NCBI RefSeq assembly: GCF_006716675.1
Contig: NZ_VFPM01000005.1
Location: 143,211-207,210, forward strand
Reading direction: 5' to 3'
Origin: Humibacillus xanthopallidus
GTDB lineage: Bacteria > Actinomycetota > Actinomycetes > Actinomycetales > Dermatophilaceae
Length of the DNA stretch: 64,000 bases
Below the pieces are notes generated by a model, which was given only the letters and a program-made list of their open reading frames with translations, had not been told where the DNA came from and made no database searches. Shown in pieces: positions 53,338-61,427 of the stretch. The translations under genes and the position numbers were made by a program. How positions within the stretch are numbered: position 1 is the first letter of the stretch; each line of letters starts with the position of its first letter.

Positions 53338-54083
53338 GCACCTTCCTCTGGGGTGTGCTGCCCTACCTCTGCGTCGCGAGCCTCGTCGGCGGCACGATCT
53401 GGCGCTACCGCTACGACAAGTTCGGCTGGACGACGCGCTCGTCGCAGCTCTACGAGTCGCGCCTGCTGCGCATCGGGTCGCCGCTCTTCCACTTCGGCAT
53501 CCTGCTCGTCTTCTTCGGGCACGTCGGCGGCCTCGTCATCCCCGAGTCCTGGACCGAGGCCGTGGGCGTCAGCGAGGGGCTCTACCACTTCAACGCGCTG
53601 CTCTTCGGCGGCCTTGCGGGCGTCTGCACCCTCGTCGGGATCCTCATCCTCGTCTACCGCCGCCGCACGACCGGCCCGGTCTTCATGGCGACGACGAAGA
53701 ACGACAAGCTGATGTACGTCTTCCTCGTCGCGGCCATCGTCCTCGGGCTCTGGACGACGCTCGTCAGCGTCGGCGCGGGCAGCGAGGCGCACAACTACCG
53801 CGAGACGGTGTCGCCGTGGTTCCGGTCGGTCTTCCTCTTCAGGCCCGACGTCGCCGCGATGGCGGCCGCCCCGATCCAGTTCCACATCCACGCGATCGTC
53901 GGCATGCTGCTCTTCGCGCTGTGGCCCTTCACCCGGCTCGTCCACGCCTTCACTGCGCCGCTGCACTACCTCTTCCGCCCCTACATCGTCTACCGCTCGC
54001 GCGACCGTCAGGTGTCGGGCTCGCGGCAGGCTCGGCCCGGCTGGAGCGGCATCGGCACGACCGACCGCGACCGCCAGCGCTGA
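53334..54083 (+). CDS. narI: Respiratory nitrate reductase gamma subunit
   Basis: This 249-residue five-helix membrane protein holds two b-type haems and oxidises menaquinol. Recognisable segments are GGTIWRYRYDKFGW, FHFGILLVFFGHVGGLVIP, HFNALLFGGLAG and IQFHIHAIVGMLLFALWPFTRLVH, supplying the haem histidines. It is coupled to narJ by an ATGA overlap. The C-terminal 30 residues are Arg/Ser-rich. Confidence 0.95.
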   Translation: MSTFLWGVLPYLCVASLVGGTIWRYRYDKFGWTTRSSQLYESRLLRIGSPLFHFGILLVFFGHVGGLVIPESWTEAVGVSEGLYHFNALLFGGLAGVCTLVGILILVYRRRTTGPVFMATTKNDKLMYVFLVAAIVLGLWTTLVSVGAGSEAHNYRETVSPWFRSVFLFRPDVAAMAAAPIQFHIHAIVGMLLFALWPFTRLVHAFTAPLHYLFRPYIVYRSRDRQVSGSRQARPGWSGIGTTDRDRQR

Positions 54084-54143
54084 CGCGCGCGCCGGCAGAG
54101 CACCACCCCTCACCCTCACGACAACGCACAGATCGAGGAACTC

Positions 54144-55373
54144 ATGAGCAGGACCGCACCCACCGCGCCGCCGCCGAGCGTGGGCCTGAGTGGGCAGGGG
54201 AAGAACCTCGCCCTCGCGACCTGGGCCTTCGCGATCACCTTCTGGGCGTGGAACATCATCGGCCCGCTCGCGGTGAGGTACACCGAGCAGATGGGCCTCA
54301 GCAGCAGCCAGAAGGCGCTGCTCGTCGCGACGCCGGTGCTCGTCGGTGCCGTGGGGCGCATCCCGGTCGGAGCGCTCACCGACCGCTACGGCGGGCGCAC
54401 GATGTTCCCGATCCTCACCCTCGTGACCGTCCCCTTCGTGCTGCTCGTGGCGCTCGCCGGCAACCTCGAGTCGTTCCCGCTGATGCTGCTCTTCGGCTTC
54501 TTCCTCGGCATCGCCGGCACGACCTTCGCCGTCGGCGTCCCCTTCGTCAACGCGTGGTACCAGGCCGACCGGCGCGGCTTCGCCACCGGTGTCTTCGGCG
54601 CCGGCATGGGCGGCACCGCGCTGTCGTCAGCGCTGACCCCGCGGATGGTCACGTGGTTCGGCTACACCATGACGCACATCATCATCGCCCTCATGCTCGT
54701 CGCGACGGCAGCCCTGTGCTGGACCGCGATGCGCAACTCGCCGGCGTGGAAGCCCAACACCGACCCCGTCGTGCCGAAGCTGAAGGCTGCGCTCAAGCTG
54801 CCGGTGACGTGGCAGATGTCGCTGCTCTACGCCGTCGCCTTCGGCGGCTTCGTCGCGTTCTCGACCTACCTGCCGACGCTGCTCAAGGACGTCTACTCCT
54901 TCGACCTCACGGCGGCCGGCACGCGCACGGCAGGCTTCGCCATCGCGGCGGTGCTCGCGCGCCCGATCGGCGGCACGCTGTCAGACCGGATCGGACCGCG
55001 CGCGGTCGTCGCCATCTCGATGGCCGGCACGGCAGTCCTCGCGGCAGTGCTCGCCTTCGAGCCTCCGCTCGAGCTGCCGGCGGGCGCGGCGTTCGTCTCG
55101 ATCGCCTTCTTCCTCGGCCTCGGCACCGGCGGCGTCTTCGCCTGGGTCGCGCGCCTCGCGCCGCCGGAGCGGGTCGGCAGCGTCACCGGTCTCGTCGGTG
55201 CGGCCGGCGGGCTCGGCGGCTACTTCCCGCCGCTCGTGCTCGGCGCGACCTACGGCAAGGTCTTCGACCACTACGGCTTCGGTCTCATGCTCCTCTGCCT
55301 CGTCGCCGTGGCCGCGCTCATCTTCGCCCTCGTCGGCGTCAAGGAGGCGCGTCGCACGGAGGCCGTGGCCTGA
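54144..55373 (+). CDS. narK: NarK-type nitrate/nitrite MFS transporter
   Basis: This 409-residue MFS protein has twelve hydrophobic segments, an MFS loop GALTDRYGGRTMF near residue 75 and the NarK-type glycine-rich helices (FFLGIAGTTFAVGVPFVNAWY and GLVGAAGGLGGYFPPL). It moves nitrate in and/or nitrite out. It is located 60 bp after narI on the same strand; AGGAA precedes the ATG. Confidence 0.9.
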   Translation: MSRTAPTAPPPSVGLSGQGKNLALATWAFAITFWAWNIIGPLAVRYTEQMGLSSSQKALLVATPVLVGAVGRIPVGALTDRYGGRTMFPILTLVTVPFVLLVALAGNLESFPLMLLFGFFLGIAGTTFAVGVPFVNAWYQADRRGFATGVFGAGMGGTALSSALTPRMVTWFGYTMTHIIIALMLVATAALCWTAMRNSPAWKPNTDPVVPKLKAALKLPVTWQMSLLYAVAFGGFVAFSTYLPTLLKDVYSFDLTAAGTRTAGFAIAAVLARPIGGTLSDRIGPRAVVAISMAGTAVLAAVLAFEPPLELPAGAAFVSIAFFLGLGTGGVFAWVARLAPPERVGSVTGLVGAAGGLGGYFPPLVLGATYGKVFDHYGFGLMLLCLVAVAALIFALVGVKEARRTEAVA

Positions 55374-55495
55374 GTCGGCCGGCGCGGGCTGGGGGTCTCC
55401 AGCGAGGACGCAGCCAGCTCTCCGGGATCTCCCACCCCGCGGTCCTACCCTCCCGCCGAGGGGCGCCGTGCGTCCCGATCGTGAAGGAGGACGCC

Positions 55496-55825
55496 ATGGC
55501 CGATCTCGGCTGGCCGGAGCTCAGCATCATCGTCATCGCCTTCGTGCTGCTCTTCGGCTGGAAGAAGATGCCCGACATGGCCCGCAGCCTCGGCCGCTCG
55601 GCACGGATCTTCAAGTCCGAGGTCGACCAGATGCACACCGACGCCTCACCCGGCGCTCGCACGGAGGCCACGACCCCGCGCCCGTATGCCGCCGGGCCGG
55701 CTTCGCTCGCGGACGCCGAGGCCCGTGCGGCTGCGGCAGAGGCCGAGCTGGCCCGCCGCCGCGCCGACGCCGAGGTCGCGCGCCTTCGCGCCGAGCGTGA
55801 GGCCCTCGATCGGACGACCGGCTGA
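55496..55825 (+). CDS. TatA/TatE-like twin-arginine translocase subunit
   Basis: This 109-residue protein has a single N-terminal membrane helix, ELSIIVIAFVLLFGWKKMP, followed by the amphipathic helix DMARSLGRSARIFKSE and an Ala/Arg-rich coiled tail. This is the TatA pattern including the Phe-Gly hinge. AAGGAGG lies 5 nt upstream of the ATG. An additional tatA next to nar genes is unusual; the general copy is expected elsewhere. It may serve Tat-dependent partners of this region, but none was identified with certainty. Confidence 0.85.
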   Translation: MADLGWPELSIIVIAFVLLFGWKKMPDMARSLGRSARIFKSEVDQMHTDASPGARTEATTPRPYAAGPASLADAEARAAAAEAELARRRADAEVARLRAEREALDRTTG

Positions 55826-55839
55826 CCTTCTTCCCGCGC

Positions 55840-55905
55840 AACACACCGAGCAGTCGTCAGATCCGCGAGGTGTGCCGCGTGGGTGTGACGACTGCTCGGT
55901 GTGTT
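55840..55905. terminator. Perfect 20-bp inverted repeat, probable bidirectional terminator
   Basis: The left arm at 55840-55859 (AACACACCGAGCAGTCGTCA) and the right arm at 55886-55905 are exact reverse complements, with a 26-nt loop. The repeat sits between the tatA-like gene and the convergent small membrane protein gene. The arms are much longer than needed for a terminator, so a mobile or recombination-related origin is also possible. Confidence 0.65.
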
Positions 55906-55945
55906 CGGTCGGTGGAGGGCCCCCGTCGCCTCGTCGTCGCTGCCC

Positions 55946-56146
55946 TCAGGCGCGGTGCTTGGCCTTGGCCTTGGACCGGCGCCGGTTGAGGAGCCGGCTG
56001 CCCGACTGGAGGCCGCGGCTGAGCGTGCTCGGGCCCTTGCGCCGCTCGAGCGCGGTGCCGAGCCGGCCGAGGACGAGGCTGGCGAGGGGCGCGACGAGCA
56101 CCGTGATGAGCCAGAGGCGAGCACGGCGGGAGAAGAAAGCCCACAT
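55946..56146 (-). CDS. Small membrane protein, uncharacterised
   Basis: This 66-residue protein is MWAFFSRRARLWLITVLV... with one or two hydrophobic stretches near the N-terminus and a strongly basic C-terminus (LLNRRRSKAKAKHRA). AAAGGA is 6 nt before the ATG at 56146. Short basic membrane proteins like this are widely conserved in actinobacteria, but no function is known. It is convergent with the nar/tatA transcript. Confidence 0.7.
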   Translation of the reverse strand: MWAFFSRRARLWLITVLVAPLASLVLGRLGTALERRKGPSTLSRGLQSGSRLLNRRRSKAKAKHRA

Positions 56147-56224
56147 GGGCGGTCCTTTCGACGGGGGCGGCGAGTCGGTTGACGACGCCCTCACCCCATG
56201 CCCGTTGAGCCCGTGTCTCTGACA

Positions 56225-57238
56225 TCAGGGACGCGCGGAGTCGAGCCGGTGGGCGGCCCACAGCCGGGCCTCGGCGGAAGCGTCCATGGGGCCGGCGCCG
56301 CGGTTGGTCGGGCGCTCGGGCAGTCCCTCGCGCTGGAGCCAGGCCCACGTGTCGGCCACGGTCTCCTCGACCGGACGGCAGCTCAGCCCGGCAGCGATGG
56401 CGGCGGACACGTCGCAGTCGTGCAGGCCCGCGTACTCCCCGGTCGGTGGCAGCCAGATGGGCAGCTCGGTCCACGGCGCGACGCCGGCCGCCTCGATCGT
56501 CTCGGGGCTGAGCCAGACGAGCTCCGCGCCGGCCCCGGTGACCTCGTTGCAGGCATCGAGCACCTGGCCGATCGTCGCGTGACCGGGACGGCTCACGGTG
56601 TTGAAAGTGCCGATCGGTCGTGAGTCGAGTACCCACTCGGCGATGTCGCGACAGTCCACGTACTGCAGCGGCCGGTCGCGCGGACCGGGGGCGGGCACGC
56701 GCCCGCCTGGTGATGCGGCGGCAATTCGGTTCAGCCAGAACGGCATCCGTCCGACGATCTCGTACGGCCCGAGGATGAGCCCGGCCCGTGCAAGGGTCAC
56801 GTCGCCACTGAACTCGGCGAGGACCGCCAGCTCGCCGCCCCGCTTGGCGGCAGCGTAGTCGTCGGACTCGGTGGAGGCGGGGTCGCCCTCGACGACGGGC
56901 GCGCTCTCGTCAGACCCCACCTCGAGCGGCCAGGCGTAGACGGAGCGCGACGAGATGTAGCAGTAGGAGCCTGCTCGCCCGTCGAGCAGCCGCGCCGACT
57001 CCTGCACCGCCGCGGGGGCGAGCGACCACGTGTCGACGACGACGTCCCACTCGTCGGCGCCGAGGGCCGCCGCGAGTGAGCCTGCCTCGAGCCGGTCGGC
57101 GTGACAGGTCAGGGCCCCCGGGGTGTCGGGCCCGCTGACACCACGGTTGACGGTGGTCACCTCGTCGCCGCGGGCGAGGCCCGCCTCGACGAAGGCGCGG
57201 CCGACGTGGTGGGTTCCGCCGAGCACGAGGAGTCTCAT
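56225..57238 (-). CDS. NAD-dependent epimerase/reductase (extended SDR)
   Basis: This 337-residue protein has the N-terminal Rossmann motif LLVLGGTHHVGRAFVEAGLARG, YCYISSRSVYAW in the middle and a Tyr-x3-Lys pair in DDYAAAKRGGE, the SDR catalytic arrangement. Reductases of this atypical group act on varied sugars or isoflavone-like substrates; the substrate cannot be assigned. It lies alone on the minus strand between the small membrane gene and a MerR regulator. Confidence 0.85.
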   Translation of the reverse strand: MRLLVLGGTHHVGRAFVEAGLARGDEVTTVNRGVSGPDTPGALTCHADRLEAGSLAAALGADEWDVVVDTWSLAPAAVQESARLLDGRAGSYCYISSRSVYAWPLEVGSDESAPVVEGDPASTESDDYAAAKRGGELAVLAEFSGDVTLARAGLILGPYEIVGRMPFWLNRIAAASPGGRVPAPGPRDRPLQYVDCRDIAEWVLDSRPIGTFNTVSRPGHATIGQVLDACNEVTGAGAELVWLSPETIEAAGVAPWTELPIWLPPTGEYAGLHDCDVSAAIAAGLSCRPVEETVADTWAWLQREGLPERPTNRGAGPMDASAEARLWAAHRLDSARP

Positions 57239-57314
57239 GGACCGATCCTCACGCGGGTCGCCCCGCCTGCCAAGTGTTTTCGCTCTTGGTGGAAGACGGG
57301 CCGAAGGGCGGGGC

Positions 57315-57755
57315 TCAGAAGTGCCACTCCTCCGGGCGCACGGACGGTGTGCGCCCCGCGGTCAGGTCGGCGACGAACCCGGCGAAGCGTGGGCAGGCGA
57401 CGATGTCGTGGGCCTGGCAGCGCAGGGCGTGCTCGGTCATCTCGCGGGAGCGCTCGATGGCGCGGGAGCGCTCGTCGAGGTCGCGCAGGTGGGCCTCGAG
57501 GACCTCGTGACGCCCCTTCGCCTCACCGTCGATGAGCGCCCGGATCTGGTCGAGCGACATCCCGGCCGACTTGTTGCGCACGATGACGGCGACGCGCACG
57601 AGGTCGTCGTGGTCATAGCGCCGGTAGCCCGACGCGTCGCGCGCAGGGTGAAGCAGACCGGTCGACTCCCAGTGCCGCAACACGTTGGTGGGCAGGTCGA
57701 AACGCGCGGCCAGCTCACCGACCGTCCACGTCTCGTTCTTCTCACTTGCCTTCAT
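57315..57755 (-). CDS. MerR-family transcriptional regulator
   Basis: This 146-residue regulator has an N-terminal MerR HTH (TVGELAARFDLPTNVLRHWESTGLLHPARD, GYRRYDHDDLVRVA), then a dimerisation coiled coil and two cysteines (ALRCQAHDIVACPRF) that might take part in redox or metal sensing. The start ATG (57755) lies inside a perfect palindrome shared with the divergent reductase gene, which is a typical MerR target arrangement. Confidence 0.88.
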   Translation of the reverse strand: MKASEKNETWTVGELAARFDLPTNVLRHWESTGLLHPARDASGYRRYDHDDLVRVAVIVRNKSAGMSLDQIRALIDGEAKGRHEVLEAHLRDLDERSRAIERSREMTEHALRCQAHDIVACPRFAGFVADLTAGRTPSVRPEEWHF

Positions 57756-57774
57756 GTCGACATGAAGGTACACG
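57746..57774 (+). promoter_or_regulatory. MerR-type promoter with perfect palindrome
   Basis: A 20-bp perfect palindrome (57749-57768, half site CCTTCATGTC) lies between a -35-like TTGCCT (57746-57751) and a -10-like TACACG (57769-57774) for the reductase gene. The palindrome contains the MerR gene's own start codon, so repressor binding could also affect its expression. Confidence 0.65.
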
Positions 57775-57814
57775 CTCCAGTCAGGCACCGACAGCACCAC
57801 AGAAGGAGACCCTC

Positions 57815-58732
57815 GTGCAGACTGACGTCGCGATCGTCGGCGGTGGACCCGCCGGCCTCCAGGCCGCCCTGACTCTTGGCCGGATCCACCGCAAGGCCGT
57901 CGTGCTCGACGACGGCACCTACCGCAACGCCGCGGTCACCCACATGCACAACGTGCTGACCAACGACGGGCGCCCGCCGGGTGACTACCGCGCTGCCGCA
58001 CGCCGGGAGCTTGCGGCATACGACTCCATCACGGTCCTGCAGGTGCGAGCGGACGACATCCAGCAGACCGGTGACACCTTCCGGCTGCAGCTCGCCGACG
58101 GTTCGGGGCTCACCGCACGGCAGCTCGTGCTCGCCACCGGTGTGCGCGACGAGCTGCCGACCATCGACGGGCTCGGGGGGCTGTGGGGCGACCTCGCCGC
58201 GCAGTGTCCCTTCTGCCACGCGCACGAGTTCAGCGGCACCCGCATCGGCATCATCGGCGGCGAGTCGGCTGCGCACTACGTGGCGATGCTCGGCCCGATC
58301 GCCTCGGAGCTCGTCGTGCTCACGAACGGCGAGCCGCTTCCGGAGACGTGGCAGGGCGGATCCGCGGTGCGCACCGAGCCGATCGTCACCGTCGAGCGGC
58401 GCCGGGGCGGAGTGCGGGTCACGCTCGGTGCCGCGGAGGGGGGAGGGGCCTCCCGTGGTCCCGAGCACGAGCAGGTCTCCGTGCTCTTCGTCAGGCCGAC
58501 GCTGCACCAGTCGGCGCCCTTCGCCGCTCAGCTCGGCCTCGAGCTCAACCCGTCGGGGTGCGTGCGCATCGACGAGTTCGGGCGCACGAGCCGCCCAGGG
58601 GTGTATGCCGCGGGCGACCTCGCGCACCAGCCCACCTTCCCGGGGCCGATGGCGTCCGTCGTCATGGCCCAGGCCATGGGCCAGCTCGCCGGCATGACGG
58701 CGCACTCGACCCTCATGGCACAGGGACTGTGA
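57815..58732 (+). CDS. Thioredoxin-reductase-like FAD/NAD(P) oxidoreductase
   Basis: This 305-residue two-domain flavoprotein has the FAD motif DVAIVGGGPAGLQAALTLG, the redox pair Cys131-Pro-Phe-Cys134 (CPFCHAHE), a second Rossmann motif IGIIGGESAAHYV and the C-terminal FAD-binding GVYAAGDLAHQ. This is the thioredoxin reductase layout, but no thioredoxin gene is adjacent. AGAAGGAG sits 6 nt before the GTG start. It is divergent from the MerR regulator that probably controls it. Confidence 0.88.
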   Translation: MQTDVAIVGGGPAGLQAALTLGRIHRKAVVLDDGTYRNAAVTHMHNVLTNDGRPPGDYRAAARRELAAYDSITVLQVRADDIQQTGDTFRLQLADGSGLTARQLVLATGVRDELPTIDGLGGLWGDLAAQCPFCHAHEFSGTRIGIIGGESAAHYVAMLGPIASELVVLTNGEPLPETWQGGSAVRTEPIVTVERRRGGVRVTLGAAEGGGASRGPEHEQVSVLFVRPTLHQSAPFAAQLGLELNPSGCVRIDEFGRTSRPGVYAAGDLAHQPTFPGPMASVVMAQAMGQLAGMTAHSTLMAQGL

Positions 58733-58907
58733 GGGACTCGCGAGGCGCTCCCGGGCCACGCGGCATACGCTGCTCGGAGCCCTCGGGCGCCGCAGGTGGC
58801 GGCACGCGGCCCGAGAAGGTCACCGCGGTCATGTCGAGGATGTCGGATCGGCTCCGACGTCACTCCTGAGGCCGCACGAGGCGGCCGCCACTGACGAAGG
58901 AGAAGTC

Positions 58908-59294
58908 GTGAAGTACGTCATCCTCATCCACTCCAACCCCCAGCCGTGGGGCCACCCGACCAGCGACTTCCTCGCCGAGCACCAGGAGCTGCCCGCGGAG
59001 GAGCGCAAGCGCAGCAACGCCGACTTCGAGACGATGCTGACGCAGCTGTCGCAGTCCGGGGAGCTCGTCGGCGGGGAGGCGCTCGCCGCGCCGTCGACCG
59101 CTCGGCTCTACCGGTGGGACGCCGGTCGGCGCGTCGCCACGGACGGGCCCTACTCCGAGACCAAGGAGCACCTGGCCGGCTTCTTCCTCATCGACGTCGC
59201 GAGCCAGGAGCGGGCCGAGGAGATCGTGCAGAGCTTCTCCGGGCCCGGCGAGACGGTGGAGCTCCGGCCCGGCTGGACCGGACCCACCGCCTGA
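58908..59294 (+). CDS. YCII-related (DGPF) domain protein
   Basis: This 128-residue protein starts MKYVILIHSNPQPWGHP and has the DGPYSETKEHLAGFFLIDVAS block diagnostic for the DGPF/YCII family. GAAGGAG precedes the GTG start. Members are ferredoxin-like-fold proteins with no fixed activity and are often encoded next to ECF sigma factors of the kind at 62619; here the two are about 3.3 kb apart with three minus-strand genes in between. Confidence 0.88.
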   Translation: MKYVILIHSNPQPWGHPTSDFLAEHQELPAEERKRSNADFETMLTQLSQSGELVGGEALAAPSTARLYRWDAGRRVATDGPYSETKEHLAGFFLIDVASQERAEEIVQSFSGPGETVELRPGWTGPTA

Positions 59295-59316
59295 CCACCC
59301 CCTCCCTCCTCCGATC

Positions 59317-59358
59317 CGAGGTGATCGCTGCACCCCCGTGGGTGTGGCGATCACCTCG
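59317..59358. terminator. Intergenic hairpin, family copy C, probable bidirectional terminator
   Basis: Perfect 12-bp arms CGAGGTGATCGC (59317-59328) and GCGATCACCTCG (59347-59358) enclose an inner 5-bp stem CACCC/GGGTG. It sits between the convergent YCII and lipoprotein hydrolase genes. The arm core recurs at 117-160 and 41772-41823. Confidence 0.7.
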
Positions 59359-59463
59359 AATCCTGGGTGTCGGGGGTGCGGCAGCCTCTCTTGCCCTTGA
59401 GCTGGATCGTCTGCTCGGCGCGACGGCAGGCCGTCGCGGCCGGGGCGCTCTCGGTCAGCTCGG

Positions 59464-60606
59464 TCAGGACAGGTGCCGCGCGAGGAAGGCCTCGGTGCGC
59501 CGGATCGAGGTGTCCCACTGCGGCGAGGTGAGGGTGTGTCGCCCTCCGGGATAGACGCGCAGCTCGACCCGCTTGCCCTTCGCCTCGAGCGCAGCCACCG
59601 ACTCACGCGACCACGCGAGCGGACAGTCCTCGTCGGCCGTGCCGTGGTGGATGAGCAGCGGCTCGGTGATGCGGCCGAAGAAGGTGCGGGCGCTCGTCGC
59701 CGCCCATCGCGCCGGCTGCGCCTCCGGTGTGCCGAGGCGAGCGATGACCTTCGCCGCGGCGCCTGACCTCGACGGGTCGCGCCGCACCCACTTGTTGAAG
59801 TTGTCGACGCTGTCGGAGCTCACGGGGGCGTAGGCGACGGCGGCCCGGAAGACGCGGGGCTGAGCGACGATCGCGTTGTAGACGACCCCGCCGCCCATCG
59901 ACCGGCCGATGAGCGCCACACGCTTCGGGTCGACGGCGGGGTGAGCCTTGAGCGCCAGCGCCGCGTTGACCGCGTCGATCGTGTAGCCGACCCGCAGGTT
60001 GGCGTCGTTGTCGGGATCCGTGCTCGACTGCGCGTGGTTGCGGTAGTCGATGTGCAGGGTGACGTAGCCCTGCCGTGCGAGGTAGTCGCGCTCGCGGAGC
60101 ATCGTCTCGCCGTTGGTGTACTCGGCAGGGTCGACGTAGCCGTGCGCGAGGACCACGGCCGGGAAGGGGCCCCGGCCTCGGGGGATGTTGATGCGTCCCG
60201 AGATGGTGAGCCCGTCGCCCTGGTAGGTCGCGAAGTACTGCCGGTAGGCGCTCGTGCTGCCGCGCTCGCGGCTGAGCCTGAGGTTGCGGCCGTCGTAGCG
60301 GTGGTCGATGAGCGCCTGGATCGAGGCAGGGTCTGCCGGCCGGGTCGCGCTCGGGCGGGGTGAGGACGTGGCCGACGGGATGGCTGAGGTGGGCGGCCCC
60401 GTCGGGCTCACTGCTGCCGAGGTGCCGACGGGCGCCCCACCGGATGCCCTCGGGGCACCGGACCCCGACGGACCCGTCGCCGTCCCGGTCCGGCTGCCCG
60501 TGGCAGAGCACGCCGAGGCGAGAGCGCCCACGAGGCCCGTGATGGCCACCCGACGGCATACCTCAGGGGTCGTGGACACGTGAACGGCTCGGCGACGGTC
60601 GCTCAT
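59464..60606 (-). CDS. Alpha/beta hydrolase lipoprotein (prolyl oligopeptidase-like)
   Basis: This 380-residue secreted hydrolase has an N-terminal arginine-rich stretch then VAITGLVGALASAC, whose ASAC lipobox and upstream arginines suggest a Tat or Sec lipoprotein. A Ser/Thr/Pro-rich linker (residues 35-95) precedes the hydrolase domain, with nucleophile motif GRSMGGG, HGTADEDCP (acid) and GGRHT (His). Fold and motifs resemble S9-type peptidases and acyl hydrolases; the substrate is unknown. It is convergent with the YCII gene. Confidence 0.85.
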   Translation of the reverse strand: MSDRRRAVHVSTTPEVCRRVAITGLVGALASACSATGSRTGTATGPSGSGAPRASGGAPVGTSAAVSPTGPPTSAIPSATSSPRPSATRPADPASIQALIDHRYDGRNLRLSRERGSTSAYRQYFATYQGDGLTISGRINIPRGRGPFPAVVLAHGYVDPAEYTNGETMLRERDYLARQGYVTLHIDYRNHAQSSTDPDNDANLRVGYTIDAVNAALALKAHPAVDPKRVALIGRSMGGGVVYNAIVAQPRVFRAAVAYAPVSSDSVDNFNKWVRRDPSRSGAAAKVIARLGTPEAQPARWAATSARTFFGRITEPLLIHHGTADEDCPLAWSRESVAALEAKGKRVELRVYPGGRHTLTSPQWDTSIRRTEAFLARHLS

Positions 60607-60699
60607 CACCCGAGTGTCACCCGCGGATCGGCGAATGCCGCCGGCGGTCCCGAAGACGCGACCCGATCGTGACCTGCGGACAGCGAGCGGCCGACGGGG

Positions 60700-61386
60700 T
60701 CACCCGCGTATGCGCTGCCGTCCCACTTGACGGTCGGCGGTGGGTACGCGGACGACGAGCCAGACCGCCAGCGTGCCCACGACCGCTTCGAGAGCCCATA
60801 TCGTGAGGTTGCCGGGCAGGCGAGGATAGCCACCAGCGAGTGGTATCCCGCGTGCCCCCAGAGCCATTCGTGCCAGCGGCTCGAGGAGGAGGGGCGAGAC
60901 TGCGAGGAGTCCCGCCCATCGAGCACCGCGCCGGGTCCAGAGCCAGGCGAGCACGCCCGCCGCGCAGCCGCACACGACCCCGATGGTGAGCCACGGTATG
61001 CCGCCCGGCCGGCCGAGCACGAACGTCGAGAGCCATCTCGCGTACGCGCCCGCAAGGGTCTCGACCTGACCGGGGTCGGCGGAGGGATCCCGCCCGACGC
61101 GGTGCAGACCGTAGAAGCCCGCCACCATGCCGGCCCCGGTCAGCGCCCCCAGCGAGACCGCGCCCGGCAGTCCTGACGCGCGCCGACAGCCCACCCACGC
61201 GGCCACGACGAAAGGCAGCACGACGAAGGGCGCCGCGAGGTTCGCGACCCAGAAGACGTCGGGGTCGCTCGGCGAGGGGATCGCGGAGGCGACCCAGCCG
61301 TAGGCGTAGCCGAGGACGAGCGCAAGCAGCACGAGCAGGGCCGACACCCAGCGGGGCGGGTCGTCGACCGGCCGGCGAGGGGACAT
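60700..61386 (-). CDS. Uncharacterised multi-pass membrane protein
   Basis: This 228-residue protein with about six hydrophobic segments begins MSPRRPVDDPPRW. GGTGA lies 5 nt before the ATG at 61386. An ATG 18 nt further upstream is possible. I do not recognise a family. It lies between the lipoprotein hydrolase and the GH76 gene on the same strand and could be co-transcribed with either. Confidence 0.65.
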   Translation of the reverse strand: MSPRRPVDDPPRWVSALLVLLALVLGYAYGWVASAIPSPSDPDVFWVANLAAPFVVLPFVVAAWVGCRRASGLPGAVSLGALTGAGMVAGFYGLHRVGRDPSADPGQVETLAGAYARWLSTFVLGRPGGIPWLTIGVVCGCAAGVLAWLWTRRGARWAGLLAVSPLLLEPLARMALGARGIPLAGGYPRLPGNLTIWALEAVVGTLAVWLVVRVPTADRQVGRQRIRG

Positions 61387-61427
61387 GGCGGTCACCCTAG
61401 CCATGCTCCAACGTCGCGCGCGGGACG

